From Chachezhania antarctica (GTDB lineage Bacteria > Pseudomonadota > Alphaproteobacteria > Rhodobacterales > Rhodobacteraceae), in NCBI RefSeq assembly GCF_003646465.1, contig NZ_QZEX01000005.1, forward strand, positions 1,123 to 65,122: a DNA stretch of 64,000 bases, in the 5' to 3' direction. Under the pieces are notes generated by a model that was not told where the DNA came from, ran no database searches, and saw nothing but the letters and a program-made list of their open reading frames with translations. This document shows positions 16,320 to 25,389 of this stretch, one piece after another. Numbering within the stretch: the first letter of the stretch is position 1; every line of letters starts with the position of its first letter. The position numbers and the translations under genes are program-made.

Positions 16320-17441
16320 CTAGGCGTGCGCCAACCGCAAGGGCGACAGGTCGTCGGGGGAAAGACCTTGGGCCGCGATGTCTTCGGGTGTCGGCGCGCC
16401 GGTGGCCAGCGCTGCGGCAAAGCGGGACAAGGCAGGCGCCGTCTGGATGCCATAGCCGCCCTGCCCGGCAAGCCACAGGAATCCGTCCGCCTTGCCCGAC
16501 AGGCCCACCACGGGCGTCCCGTCGGCCACGAAGCTGCGCAGCCCCGCCCAGCGGCTTTCGATCCGGCGCACGGACAGGTCGAAGGCGCGTTCGATATGGT
16601 CGATGCAGATGGCGATATCCAGCTCCTCGGGCTGGACGTCCTGCGGCTCCACCGGATCCGCGTTGGCGGGAGAGATCAGCAGGCGGCCGGCATCGGGCTT
16701 GAGGTAGAAATCCTCGACCGCGTCCACGACCATGGGCCAGGCGTCGATCTCCATGCCCTCCGGCGCGGCGATGGTCAGGGCGGTGCGGCGCTTGGGTTGC
16801 AGGCCGATCCGTTCCGCGCCCGCCAGCGCGCCGATATGGTCGGCCCAGGCACCGGCGGCATTGATCACGACGGGCGCGCGGAAACGGCCCTTCGGCGTCT
16901 CGACCGTCCAGACACCGTCCTGACGGGTCATCGCGGTGACAGGCGCTTTGGTTTCGACCGTACCTCCGCGCGCACGGAAAGCCCGCAGGAACCCCTGCAG
17001 CAGCGCGTCGACGTCGATATCGGCCCCCACCCGGTCGAGCATCGCCGCCGCGGCATAGCCTTCGCGCAACAGAGGCATCTCGGCTCGCGCCTCTGCCGCG
17101 TTCAGCCGTTCGACCGGGCCATGCGCCGCGGCCTCGGTGATCTGCGCCTCCAGCGCGTCGAGCTGATCGGACCGCGCAATCACCATCATGTTGCGTGGGG
17201 TGACCAGCGGCACGTCGGCAAAACCTGCGGGCGGATCGCGGAAGAACGGGCCCGACGCGCGGGTCAGCGCGCGGATCGCCGGGGGCCCGTAATTCGGTTC
17301 GTAAAGTGCGGCCGACCGGCCCGTGGAGTGATACCCGGGCTGCGCTTCCATCTCGAGCATCCGGACCGTACCCATGCGCGACAGTTCGGCCGCCACGGAT
17401 GCGCCCGCCATGCCTGCGCCGATCACGATGAAATCATGCAT
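16320..17441 (-). CDS. FAD-dependent D-amino-acid oxidase-family oxidoreductase
   Basis: 373 residues. The N-terminal Rossmann fingerprint for FAD is DFIVIGAGMAGASVAAELS, with the Glu at LEMEAQPGYHSTGRSAALY. Further DAO-family marks are VINAAGAWADHIGALAG near 207 and GLSGKADGFLWLAGQGGYGIQTAPALS near the C-terminus. The fold is shared by D-amino-acid, glycine and 2-hydroxyglutarate oxidases, and the substrate is not determinable. It lies 110 bases upstream of the enoyl-CoA hydratase gene on the same strand and may share its transcript. Confidence 0.85.
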   Translation of the reverse strand: MHDFIVIGAGMAGASVAAELSRMGTVRMLEMEAQPGYHSTGRSAALYEPNYGPPAIRALTRASGPFFRDPPAGFADVPLVTPRNMMVIARSDQLDALEAQITEAAAHGPVERLNAAEARAEMPLLREGYAAAAMLDRVGADIDVDALLQGFLRAFRARGGTVETKAPVTAMTRQDGVWTVETPKGRFRAPVVINAAGAWADHIGALAGAERIGLQPKRRTALTIAAPEGMEIDAWPMVVDAVEDFYLKPDAGRLLISPANADPVEPQDVQPEELDIAICIDHIERAFDLSVRRIESRWAGLRSFVADGTPVVGLSGKADGFLWLAGQGGYGIQTAPALSRFAAALATGAPTPEDIAAQGLSPDDLSPLRLAHA

Positions 17442-17557
17442 GTTGTGCCCCCGTTGTGCTTCGGCCCGTTCTGGCAGGTTCCGGGAGCGGGCAAAAGGGC
17501 ACGACTGGCTGCACCGAAAGATGCAGCCGGAACAGCCTCTTCAAAGCCTGAAAGGGA

Positions 17558-17935
17558 TCAGTCCAGCCCGAACGCGGTCGGATTGACCGATTTGCCGTTC
17601 GCCACGCGCACCGCTTTCTGACGCGCGCCGGTGGCCGTGTCGCGCAGGAACAGCGTCGCGCCTTGGCGTTCGACGGCGTAGGTCGTGCTGCCTACCTTGA
17701 CCGTATCGACACCTACCGCCGGTGCAGGGATCATCGTGGGTCCGCCGGTCGTATCCATCCGGTAGACAACGCCCTTGAATTCGTTCGACGGATTTTCGGG
17801 AAGAATGAAGGGCTTGACGGTCGGCATCACCGAAAGCACTTCTCCGTCGCTGTCGCGCAGGTAGTTGCCCGCAAGGGCCGGGCTCGCTGCCAGGGTCGTC
17901 AGGGCCAGGCCCGCCGCCACTTTCAACTTGATCAT
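17558..17935 (-). CDS. Exported hypothetical protein
   Basis: 125 residues. The signal peptide is MIKLKVAAGLALTTLAASPALA, then a small beta-rich domain (EVLSVMPTVKPFILPENPSNEF, GVDTVKVGSTTYAVE, GATLFLRDTATG). There is no lipobox or membrane anchor, so a periplasmic location is likely. I recognise no family. It follows the beta-barrel-like gene at 17962 by 26 bases on the same strand and may be co-transcribed with it. Confidence 0.65.
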   Translation of the reverse strand: MIKLKVAAGLALTTLAASPALAGNYLRDSDGEVLSVMPTVKPFILPENPSNEFKGVVYRMDTTGGPTMIPAPAVGVDTVKVGSTTYAVERQGATLFLRDTATGARQKAVRVANGKSVNPTAFGLD

Positions 17936-17961
17936 GCGCGTCACTCCACCCTCGTGAAAAC

Positions 17962-19011
17962 TCAAAACCGGGCCAGCGTTACTGCAACGGAACCCGTCAA
18001 TCGCGGCCCGTCGCCCGTGTTGCCGGTCAGATCGCGCAGGCCAAGCCTGACGGAAACCGGCGATTCGGGAAGGGCCATGGCGAAGCCTACCGTCAGATTT
18101 CGCCCGTTCCAATCTGCAATGAGGTTCAGCCGTTCCGTCATCTCCCACGCCAGGGCGCCAAAAAGTATAGTGCCCTCCCGGCCCTTGCCTTCGGCCGTGT
18201 CGCGCTCGGTCTTGTCCGCGAACCGGCCGGATCCTGCGCCCAATGTCAGGACGCCGTCGAACGGCATCGTGCCCCGGTCGAACGCCCAGGACCCCACGGC
18301 ATAGTAGCTTTGCTGCCCGTCGGTTTCCTGCACGAACAGGTTCTCGCCGCCAACCGCCACCGACAGCCCGTCCCACAGGTAGCGGCTGATCTCGACCGAG
18401 GCCGATATCCTGTCGGTATTGCCGGGTTCGGACAGGTCGTTGAGCGAGACGCCCAGCGAAACACCCACGGTTTCGAACGCGTTGCCAAAACCCACGCCCA
18501 GCCCGAAACCGCCATCGGCCTCGTCGGTATAGGGCACGCGGCTGACACCGCCGAAGCCTGCGCCGATGCTGACCTTGCCGTCCTGATTGGAAAACAGTGC
18601 CGGGCCATAGCCCGATGGCACCGTCAGCACATGGGCGGCCGCGTTGGGCAACGCCACCTTGTTGGCACGGTAAAGGTCACGCACGGCGCGCGGATCTTCC
18701 AGATCCAGCGCCGACACCTGGCGGCGCAAGGCACGTTCCGAGGTAACAGACGGCCCGAAGGAAAACCGCTGCCGGTCGGGGTCGAAGCGTAGCGTGCCGG
18801 CCTCCAGCATCCGTTCGGCATCGCCTACGGGCAGCAGGAAGCCCGCGATCTCGATCGTCTGGTAAGTGCCGCCTGCGCCAAGATCGGGCGCCTGCGCGCG
18901 TGCTGATGAGGCTGCGAGACAGGCCGCCAGCGCCGCCCCCGCGATGCGCGTTCCGGCCAGTCGCGCGGATTTCCGGTTCGCCCGGGTTTCGAGATGTTCA
19001 ACCACTGACAC
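17962..19011 (-). CDS. Exported protein with probable outer-membrane beta-barrel
   Basis: About 349 residues from the GTG at 19011, which has AGGA six bases upstream; an ATG at 19080 would lengthen it by 23 unlikely residues. A signal sequence ends near SSARAQ. The second half has many alternating strands rich in Gly and aromatic residues (GGFGLGVGFGNAFETVGVSLGV, VSIGAGFGGV, RLTGSVAVTLARF), and the terminal Phe is typical of outer-membrane barrels. The function is unknown. It is upstream of the exported protein at 17558. Confidence 0.65.
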   Translation of the reverse strand: MSVVEHLETRANRKSARLAGTRIAGAALAACLAASSARAQAPDLGAGGTYQTIEIAGFLLPVGDAERMLEAGTLRFDPDRQRFSFGPSVTSERALRRQVSALDLEDPRAVRDLYRANKVALPNAAAHVLTVPSGYGPALFSNQDGKVSIGAGFGGVSRVPYTDEADGGFGLGVGFGNAFETVGVSLGVSLNDLSEPGNTDRISASVEISRYLWDGLSVAVGGENLFVQETDGQQSYYAVGSWAFDRGTMPFDGVLTLGAGSGRFADKTERDTAEGKGREGTILFGALAWEMTERLNLIADWNGRNLTVGFAMALPESPVSVRLGLRDLTGNTGDGPRLTGSVAVTLARF

Positions 19012-19110
19012 GCACTGTCCTGCCCTACGCAATCCGGCCAACCCCTGGCAGGGATTGGCCGACCGAGAACAGGCGCGCAAGGGTCTTGGCGCGGCGGATG
19101 CCGGAAAGAC

Positions 19111-19404
19111 TTACTTCGCGGCCTTTTCCAGCGCGCCGAAGACGGTGCCTTCGGGATCGGCGATGCAGGCATCGACGACCTCGTCGGTCAGCGCGGCCAT
19201 CGCCGCGGCCTCGGCCTTCCGTTTGCCGTTCAGTCCGTTCAGGAAGCCGTGGGCATAGACCATCGTGTATTCACGTTCGGTCCCGCCCATGTGCAGCAGA
19301 TCGCGGCAGGTGATGTCGTCGATATCGACGGTCACCGTGTCCTGTGCGGTGGCGGCGGTGGCGGCAAGGGCAACGCCTGCGGCGAGGATCAGAGCTTTGT
19401 TCAT
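19111..19404 (-). CDS. HdeA/HdeB-like small periplasmic protein
   Basis: 97 residues. The signal peptide is MNKALILAAGVALAATAATAQ. The mature chain has the HdeA-type pattern: a Cys in DDITCRDLLHM, a central YAHGFLNGLNGKR, and a second Cys in EVVDACIADPEG. The two cysteines probably form one disulfide. HdeA-family proteins act as acid-stress chaperones in the periplasm of enterobacteria, but the role of alphaproteobacterial homologues is not settled. It stands 45 bases downstream of another small exported-protein gene on the same strand. Confidence 0.7.
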   Translation of the reverse strand: MNKALILAAGVALAATAATAQDTVTVDIDDITCRDLLHMGGTEREYTMVYAHGFLNGLNGKRKAEAAAMAALTDEVVDACIADPEGTVFGALEKAAK

Positions 19405-19448
19405 CGTATCATTCCACTTGTTAACGTCAGAAAAGAGATGGGTATGAC

Positions 19449-19754
19449 TTAATCGGTCATGCAGGTGCCGTAGACCGCATTTCCGACGGCACGCCCTCGC
19501 AGGCCGCCGCGGGTGCCGCCGGCCACGGCGCCGAATCGTGCGCCGCGTCCCCGGCTTCCCGGTGTATGGGCGATCGCACCCACCACGTCGCCCCGGACCG
19601 CCCCACGGGCAGCGCCCCTCAAAGCACCGCCAGCCGTCGCCTCGCGGGCATAAGAACTGCAATCGGCGGCGTTCTGGGCATCTGCCGGGCCTGCCGCCAA
19701 ACCGGACAGGCCAAGAAGGGCGACCGCACAGGCCGCCCGGATTGTAACATGCAT
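19449..19754 (-). CDS. Small exported Gly/Arg-rich (glycine-zipper-like) protein
   Basis: 101 residues from the ATG at 19754, which has GGGGAG seven bases upstream. A signal peptide ends near GPADAQ. The mature part is a Gly/Ala/Arg repeat (GGALRGAARGAVRGDVVGA, GGTRGGLRGRAVGNAV) resembling glycine-zipper envelope proteins, with two Cys (DCSSYA and the C-terminal YGTC). It probably associates with membranes. The function is unknown. It may be co-transcribed with the HdeA-like gene. Confidence 0.55.
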   Translation of the reverse strand: MHVTIRAACAVALLGLSGLAAGPADAQNAADCSSYAREATAGGALRGAARGAVRGDVVGAIAHTPGSRGRGARFGAVAGGTRGGLRGRAVGNAVYGTCMTD

Positions 19755-19990
19755 GGATGTGCTCCCCACCATACGTACTCGACAACAAGAACCGGGCGGA
19801 CTGGCCGCCCCAGACTCTGACGTAGCCAGCCGCGGCAGGATCCGTCAACTGACGGATTGCCGTCATTTCGCGCATCTCTTGATCAACCCGTGGAATACCA
19901 GCCCGAAAAATGGGCATGCACGATCCGCCAGAGCGGGGCGCCCGCGCTGACAACTGGCTCTGCCGCTGCGCCGCGTCCTAGATTTCTCTC

Positions 19991-20027
19991 GAGTAGAAGC
20001 CGAACGGCTCCGGCCGGATCATTGCTC
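19991..20027 (+). ncRNA. NMT1-motif-like RNA (putative xanthine riboswitch), copy 1
   Basis: The conserved internal-loop sequences TAGAAGC (19994-20000) and ATTGCTC (20021-20027) bracket a short hairpin CGGC-TCCG-GCCG, with a weak closing GAG/CTC stem. This is the layout of the NMT1 motif, a xanthine- and urate-sensing riboswitch class of proteobacteria. It shares both loop strands exactly with copy 2 at 20218, while the stems differ. It is 259 bases from the start codon and has no obvious expression platform of its own. It may be a tandem or decayed copy. Confidence 0.55.
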
Positions 20028-20217
20028 ATCCATTCCAACGGACCGCACGCGGTGTGCGGATCTGGGTCTGTTTGTGGTGAGGCGACGCGTGCTCGAAATC
20101 TTTCCGGATACGGGGTCTGAACCGGGCGACCAGCGTGTCGCCGCTCGCGCCTGTGCCCGGCCCACCGACCGGAGACACGCCATCAGGCCGCCTTTGCATA
20201 GCCCGTCCGTTGTTCCC

Positions 20218-20262
20218 GGAGTAGAAGCAGTCAGCGTCCGCGTGGGCGCAGGTCATTGCTCC
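20218..20262 (+). ncRNA. NMT1-motif-like RNA (putative xanthine riboswitch), copy 2
   Basis: GGAG (20218-20221) pairs with CTCC (20259-20262) to close the element. Conserved strands TAGAAGC (20222-20228) and ATTG form the ligand-type internal loop. The distal stem is GCGTCC-GCGT-GGGCGC. This matches my recollection of the NMT1/xanthine aptamer, including the TCAGCG after the first loop strand. It ends 23 bases before the start codon of a ten-gene operon that contains an NMT1-type transporter, the gene context known for the class. A covariance search would settle it. Confidence 0.7.
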
Positions 20263-20264
20263 CC

Positions 20265-20279
20265 TCTCCCGAAAGGAGA
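20265..20279 (+). promoter_or_regulatory. Shine-Dalgarno-sequestering hairpin
   Basis: TCTCC (20265-20269) and GGAGA (20275-20279) form a hairpin that buries GGAG, the ribosome site for the ATG at 20286. It directly follows the aptamer. The 5' P1 strand GGAG (20218-20221) could compete for the same CTCC bases, giving a plausible translational switch. The direction of control is inferred, not shown. Confidence 0.55.
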
Positions 20280-20285
20280 CCTGTC

Positions 20286-21281
20286 ATGACCGACACGACA
20301 AAGCTGGCCGAGTTGGAGAAGGAATCCCGCATCGGCGACTACGGGACCGAGACCCATCGCGACATCCCGCTGATTGACCTGTCCGATTTCTTTGCCCGCA
20401 AGGCAGAGATCACGGACGCGTTGTGGCAAGCGGCAACCGATATCGGGTTCTTCCAGCTGACCGGCCACGGCATCCCGCAGGCCCTGATCGACGAGGCCTT
20501 CGCCATCTCTGCCGCCTTCTTCGACCTGCCGGCCGAGACGAAGGAGGCGTTGCCCCTGAAGCCCGGGACCAACGCGGGCTGGGAGTACCTGGCGCAGGTC
20601 CGCCCCTCCACCGGAACGCCGGACCACAAGGAAAGCTTCCAGATCACCCTGCCGCGGATGGCGGACCTGTGGCCGTCGGAAGACGACCTTGCCGGGTTCC
20701 GCGCCACGATGCTGGCGTTCGAGCGGATGAACTGGGCCGTGGCAATGAAGGTCCTGTCGTGCTTCGCCGACAAGCTGGGCTTCGCGCCGGACCTGTTCGT
20801 CAAAGGCCACGATCCGCAATCGCCGGACTACCAGTCCACCCTGCGCCTGATCCACTACCTGGGGATGGAAGAGGCCAAGGCGGAGGATTTCAGGTTATGG
20901 CGTGCCGGGGCGCATACCGATTTCGACTGCCTGACGCTGCTGCATCAGAAGGACGGCCAGGGCGGTCTGCAACTGTGCCCCGGCAAGGACAGCAAGGGCC
21001 GCGCGCTGGCGTGGACGGACGTGCCACCCACCGGTGGCGTGATCACCTGCAATATCGGCGACATGCTGATGCGGTGGTCGGACGACAAGCTGCTGTCGAA
21101 CCTGCACCGGGTTCGGATGCCCAAGCCCGACGAATACCTGGGCCCACGCTATTCAATTGCCTTCTTCGCACAGGCCAACAGAGACACGCTCCTTGAAGGG
21201 CCGGACGGCAAGTACGACCCCATGACGGGCCACGACTACATCCAGATGCGCCTTGGCGCGAATTACGGAACGAAAGGATGA
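20286..21281 (+). CDS. Isopenicillin N synthase-family Fe(II) oxygenase (first of two)
   Basis: 331 residues. The N-terminal DIOX region begins DIPLIDLSDFFARK and contains FFQLTGHGIP. The jelly-roll core carries the iron ligands His210 and Asp212 (AHTDFD) and His274 (NLHRVRMP), followed by RYSIAFF, the Arg-x-Ser that usually holds 2-oxoglutarate. It should hydroxylate or oxidatively open a small substrate in the cytoplasm. It is the first gene behind the riboswitch-like leader, and a second, distinct family member ends the same operon at 27986. The substrate is unknown; a purine-like compound is inferred from context. Confidence 0.87.
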   Translation: MTDTTKLAELEKESRIGDYGTETHRDIPLIDLSDFFARKAEITDALWQAATDIGFFQLTGHGIPQALIDEAFAISAAFFDLPAETKEALPLKPGTNAGWEYLAQVRPSTGTPDHKESFQITLPRMADLWPSEDDLAGFRATMLAFERMNWAVAMKVLSCFADKLGFAPDLFVKGHDPQSPDYQSTLRLIHYLGMEEAKAEDFRLWRAGAHTDFDCLTLLHQKDGQGGLQLCPGKDSKGRALAWTDVPPTGGVITCNIGDMLMRWSDDKLLSNLHRVRMPKPDEYLGPRYSIAFFAQANRDTLLEGPDGKYDPMTGHDYIQMRLGANYGTKG

Positions 21282-21437
21282 AAGCGGCCCCACAAGAAAT
21301 CCGGCAGGTGCGCGATACGCTCGCGTGCCAACCCCACCCTCTTCAAATCTTCCTCGACACTGACGAGAGGGTCCAACAGCGCTCCCCGCGCCGGACGGGA
21401 GGCTCAATGAACAACAAGTCCAACACGGAGGTTACTC

Positions 21438-22430
21438 ATGAAAACCAAAGCACTTGCAGGCGCGCTTCTGGCGCTTGCCGCGGCGCCCGCCGCAGCACAG
21501 GACCTGCCCAAGGTCGTCTTCGGCACCAACTGGCTGGCACAGGCCGAACATGGCGGTTTCTACCAGTCCGTCGCTGACGGGACGTACGAGGAATGCGGCC
21601 TGGACGTGTCCATCGTCCAGGGCGGTCCGCAGGTCAATAACCGCGCGTTGATGCTTGCGGGACGGATCGACTATCACATGGGCGGCGACCTGCTGCAGGC
21701 GTTCAACGCCGTCAAGGAAGGCGTGCCGGTCGTGTCCGTGGCCGCGATCTTCCAGAAGCACCCGCAGGTCATCGTCACCCACCCGGGCAAAGCCGAAACC
21801 TTCGAGGATCTGAAGGACCTGACGCTTCTGATCGGCGACAACGGGTATCAGTCCTACTACCAGTGGATGATGGCCGAATACGGCTTCACCGCCGAACAGC
21901 GCGAACCCTACACCTTCAACCCCGGCCCGTTCCTCGCCGATGATACCAAGGGCATGCAGGGCTACCTGTCGTCGGAACCCTACCTGATCAAGAAAGAGGG
22001 CGGTTTCACCCCCGATGTCTTCCTGATCGCCGATGCGGGTTATTCCACCTATGCCACGACGATCGAGACGATGGCCGACACTATCGCCGAGAAGCCCGAG
22101 CAGGTGAAATGCTTCGTCGATGGGTCGATCAAGGGATGGTACAACTACCTGTACGGCGACCATTCGGCCGCCGACGAAATGATCATGGCAGACAACCCGG
22201 AGATGACGCAGGACAAGATCGACTACGGCATCGAGAAGATGCTGTCGGAAGGCATCGTGGTGTCCGGCGATGCCGAAACGCTGGGCATCGGCTCGATCAC
22301 CGACGAGAAGGTCGGCGGCTTCTTCCAGAAGATGGTCGATGCCGGCGTGACCGACAGCGATATCGACTGGAAATCGGCCTACACGAATGAATTCGTGAAC
22401 GAAAAGGTCGGAATGGACCTGAAGAAGTAA
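21438..22430 (+). CDS. NMT1/ThiY-type ABC transporter substrate-binding protein
   Basis: 330 residues. The signal peptide is MKTKALAGALLALAAAPAAAQ. The mature start, VVFGTNWLAQAEHGGFYQS, is the hallmark of the NMT1/THI5-like (PF09084) family that binds pyrimidine or thiamine precursors, riboflavin and related N-heterocycles. GGPQVNNRALMLAGRIDYHMGGD and the NPGPFLADD loop form the usual cleft. GGAGG precedes the ATG. A 156-base gap separates it from the oxygenase gene, and the ATPase and permease of the same importer follow directly. Confidence 0.92.
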   Translation: MKTKALAGALLALAAAPAAAQDLPKVVFGTNWLAQAEHGGFYQSVADGTYEECGLDVSIVQGGPQVNNRALMLAGRIDYHMGGDLLQAFNAVKEGVPVVSVAAIFQKHPQVIVTHPGKAETFEDLKDLTLLIGDNGYQSYYQWMMAEYGFTAEQREPYTFNPGPFLADDTKGMQGYLSSEPYLIKKEGGFTPDVFLIADAGYSTYATTIETMADTIAEKPEQVKCFVDGSIKGWYNYLYGDHSAADEMIMADNPEMTQDKIDYGIEKMLSEGIVVSGDAETLGIGSITDEKVGGFFQKMVDAGVTDSDIDWKSAYTNEFVNEKVGMDLKK

Positions 22431-22481
22431 ACCCCTGGCCGGCGGGGCGAACCGCTCCGCCGACCCCTTACGGAGGTGGCA

Positions 22482-23267
22482 ATGGCCAAGGAACGCAAAG
22501 CCCTCGGGCAACGCGACCCGGTGCTGACGATGAGCCATGTGGAAAAGACATTCCGCGGCAATATCGTGGCCCTGAAGGACATGAACCTGGACGTGAACGA
22601 GGGCGATTTCATCTCGCTGCTTGGTCCGTCGGGCTGCGGGAAGTCGACGGCGCTGCGCCTGATCGCCTCGCTGATGCAGCCCACGTCGGGCGGTATCCGC
22701 TGGGCCGGGGGGCAGTCGAACGACGATCTGGGCGTCGTGTTCCAGGAACCCACGCTGATGCCCTGGGCGCGCGTGGCCGAAAATGTCTGGCTGCCCTTTC
22801 GGCTCCGCGGCAAGAGCTACGGCGAAGTGAAGGACGACGTGCTGGAAGCGCTGAAGCTGGTCGGGCTGGAGAAGTTCCAGCGCGCTTTCCCCCGCGAATT
22901 GTCGGGCGGGATGAAGATGCGTGTGTCCATCGCGCGTGCGCTGGTCACGAAGCCGCGGCTTATCCTGATGGACGAACCCTTCGCCGCGCTCGATGAGATC
23001 ACCCGCCACAAGCTGAACAACGATCTGCTGGAGCTGCGCGAACGCGTCGGCTGCACCGTGATCTTCGTGACGCATTCCGTGTTCGAATCCGTCTTCCTGT
23101 CGGACCGTATCGTCGTGATGGCCGCCCGCCCCGGCCGCGTGATCCGCGAGCTTGAGGTCGACGCCCCCTACCCGCGCGGCGAGGAATTCCGCACCTCGGC
23201 CGAATATGCCGCCTATTGCCGGCAGGCCTCGGAAGCGCTCCACGAAGCGATGGGAGAACCCGCATGA
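22482..23267 (+). CDS. ABC transporter ATP-binding protein (NitT/TauT type)
   Basis: 261 residues. Walker A GPSGCGKST at about 50, Q-loop VVFQEPTLMPW, signature LSGGMKMRVSIARAL, Walker B LILMDEPFAALDE and switch His in FVTHSVFESVFL are all present. It is the SsuB/TauB/ThiZ type of importer ATPase. GGAGG lies five bases before the ATG. Its last bases overlap the permease start (ATGA), so the two are translationally coupled. Confidence 0.93.
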   Translation: MAKERKALGQRDPVLTMSHVEKTFRGNIVALKDMNLDVNEGDFISLLGPSGCGKSTALRLIASLMQPTSGGIRWAGGQSNDDLGVVFQEPTLMPWARVAENVWLPFRLRGKSYGEVKDDVLEALKLVGLEKFQRAFPRELSGGMKMRVSIARALVTKPRLILMDEPFAALDEITRHKLNNDLLELRERVGCTVIFVTHSVFESVFLSDRIVVMAARPGRVIRELEVDAPYPRGEEFRTSAEYAAYCRQASEALHEAMGEPA

Positions 23268-24124
23268 GCATCGCCGAAGACGGCGGCCCCGTCATCCATC
23301 CTGAGCTGGACGCAGAAGAAGCACAGCGCGCCCGGACCGAACGCATCCTTAAGATCGCGCGCTGGACGCTCCCGTCGCTGGTAATGGTGCTGACGATCCT
23401 CGCCTGGCATCTTTACGTCACGCTGTGGGAGATCCCGCATTACATCCTGCCCGGCCCCGGCCTTGTGGCGCAGAAGATGGTGGAAGACTGGGATCTTCTT
23501 TGGCCCGCCATGCTGAAGACCGGGCGGCTGACGATCCTGGCCCTGCTGCTCGCCGTCATGGGCGGCGTGGGGCTGGCGGTAGCGTTCACCCAGTCGAAAT
23601 GGGCGGAGATGTCGTTCTTTCCCTATGCTGTCATCCTGCAGGTGACGCCGGTGGTGGCGGTCGCGCCGCTGATCCAGATCTACGTCGAAAACGCCTTCGT
23701 CGCGGCACTTCTGTGTGCGTGGATCGTGGCCTTCTTCCCGATCCTGTCGAACACGACCATCGGGCTGAAATCGGCGGATCATAACCTGTCGGATCTCTTC
23801 ACCATCTACGGCGCCACCAAGTGGCAGCGCCTGCGCTACCTGTCGGCGCCGTCGGCGCTCCCGTTCTTCCTGGGCGGTCTGAAGATCGCCGGTGGTCTGG
23901 CGCTGATCGGCGCCGTGGTCGCAGAATTCGTGATCGGCCGCGCAGGCACCGGGCTTGGCTTGGCCTCGACCCTGCTGGAAGCGTCCTATCGCTTCAACTT
24001 CGGCCGGCTTTACGCCGCGCTGATCCTGATTTCGGTAATGGGCGTGGCGATCTTCGCGCTGATGAGCACGATTTCCTACCTTGCCCTTTACCGCTGGCAC
24101 GAAAGCGCCCTGAAACGAGAATGA
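23264..24124 (+). CDS. ABC transporter permease (NitT/TauT type)
   Basis: 286 residues. A cytoplasmic N-terminal tail of about 40 residues precedes six hydrophobic segments. The coupling-helix EAA loop reads YGATKWQRLRYLSAPSALPFFLGGLKIAGG near 188-217. It pairs with the ATPase and the NMT1-type binding protein to import the pathway substrate across the inner membrane. It overlaps both neighbouring genes by ATGA junctions. Confidence 0.92.
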   Translation: MSIAEDGGPVIHPELDAEEAQRARTERILKIARWTLPSLVMVLTILAWHLYVTLWEIPHYILPGPGLVAQKMVEDWDLLWPAMLKTGRLTILALLLAVMGGVGLAVAFTQSKWAEMSFFPYAVILQVTPVVAVAPLIQIYVENAFVAALLCAWIVAFFPILSNTTIGLKSADHNLSDLFTIYGATKWQRLRYLSAPSALPFFLGGLKIAGGLALIGAVVAEFVIGRAGTGLGLASTLLEASYRFNFGRLYAALILISVMGVAIFALMSTISYLALYRWHESALKRE

Positions 24125-25389
24125 ATATGGACTTCAAGACACTGCCATCCGGGCGCTTCACGCTGAAAGACGTCTCGGTCCCCGCCTGCCTTCTGGGGCG
24201 GGAGGGCGACCTGATCCGCACCGATATCGGCATCGACGGCGATGTGATCGCAGCCCCCGGGGGCGAAACTGTCGACATGAAAGGCGCGATGGTGCTGCCG
24301 TCCTTCACCGACATGCACACCCATCTGGACAAGGGCCATATCTGGCCTCGCTCCCCCAACCCGGACGGGACGTTCGATGGGGCGCTCTCCACCGTCCGCG
24401 CCGACCACGCGATCTGGACGGCCGAGGATGTCTCGGCCCGGATGGAATTTTCCCTGAAATGCGCCTACGCCCACGGCACGCGGCAGGTGCGCACCCATAT
24501 CGACAGCCTTGACGGCCAGTACCAGCGCAGCTGGCCCGTGGTGGTCGAGATGCGGGAGAAATGGGCCGGCAAGGTCGATCTGCAGGCCGTGTCGCTGATG
24601 AGCTGCGACCGCTTCGGCACCGATGGCGAATTCGCGGCATTGGCAGAGGTCGTGGAAGAGGCCGGCGGCGTTCTGGGCCTTGTGACCTACCCGATCCCCG
24701 ATCTGCCGCGCATCCTGACCGGATTCTTCGAGATGGCGGGCAAGATGGGCCTGTCGGTCGATTTCCATACCGACGAGACGATGGACCCGGGGTCGGAAAC
24801 GCTCCGCATGATTGCGGAAGCCGTGATCGAAACCGGGTACGATCTGCCGGTCGTCGTGGGCCATTGCTGTTCGGTGTCCACTCAGGAGGAGAGCCGCGCG
24901 TTCGATACGCTGGATCTGGTCGCCAGGGCCGGGCTGAACGCGGTCTCCCTGCCAATGTGCAACCAGTACCTGCAGGACCGCACCCCGGGTCGCACGCCCC
25001 GCCGCCGCGGCGTGACGCTGGTGCACGAAATGAAGGACCGTGGGATCAACGTGTCCTTCGCGTCCGACAACACCCGCGATCCGTTCTACGCCTACGGCGA
25101 TCTGGACATGGTCGAGGTCATGCGCGAAGCCACCCGCATCGCCCATCTGGACCATTCCGGCACCAACTGGGTGAAGGCCTTCACGTCCAACCCGGCCCAG
25201 GCCTGCGATTTCATGGCACCGGACCTGTCGCCCGGCGCATCCGCCGATCTGACCATCTTCAAGGCGCGGACATGGACGGAACTCTTCTCCCGCCCCCAAT
25301 CCGACCGGATCGTCCTGCGGGACGGCACCGCCATCGACCGCACGCTTCCCGATTACGCAGAACTCGACCACCTGATGAGGACATCATGA
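24121..25389 (+). CDS. Cytosine-deaminase-like amidohydrolase
   Basis: 422 residues of the amidohydrolase superfamily, closest in motif order to cytosine deaminase CodA. Visible are FTDMHTHLDKGHIW (metal His pair), THIDS, DFHTDETMDP (His plus the proton-shuttling Glu), VVGHCCSVS and the metal Asp in FASDNTRDPF. Such enzymes hydrolytically deaminate or open cytosine, isoguanine and other N-heterocycles. The ATGA overlap with the permease ties catalysis to import. The natural substrate is not predictable from sequence. Confidence 0.9.
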   Translation: MNMDFKTLPSGRFTLKDVSVPACLLGREGDLIRTDIGIDGDVIAAPGGETVDMKGAMVLPSFTDMHTHLDKGHIWPRSPNPDGTFDGALSTVRADHAIWTAEDVSARMEFSLKCAYAHGTRQVRTHIDSLDGQYQRSWPVVVEMREKWAGKVDLQAVSLMSCDRFGTDGEFAALAEVVEEAGGVLGLVTYPIPDLPRILTGFFEMAGKMGLSVDFHTDETMDPGSETLRMIAEAVIETGYDLPVVVGHCCSVSTQEESRAFDTLDLVARAGLNAVSLPMCNQYLQDRTPGRTPRRRGVTLVHEMKDRGINVSFASDNTRDPFYAYGDLDMVEVMREATRIAHLDHSGTNWVKAFTSNPAQACDFMAPDLSPGASADLTIFKARTWTELFSRPQSDRIVLRDGTAIDRTLPDYAELDHLMRTS

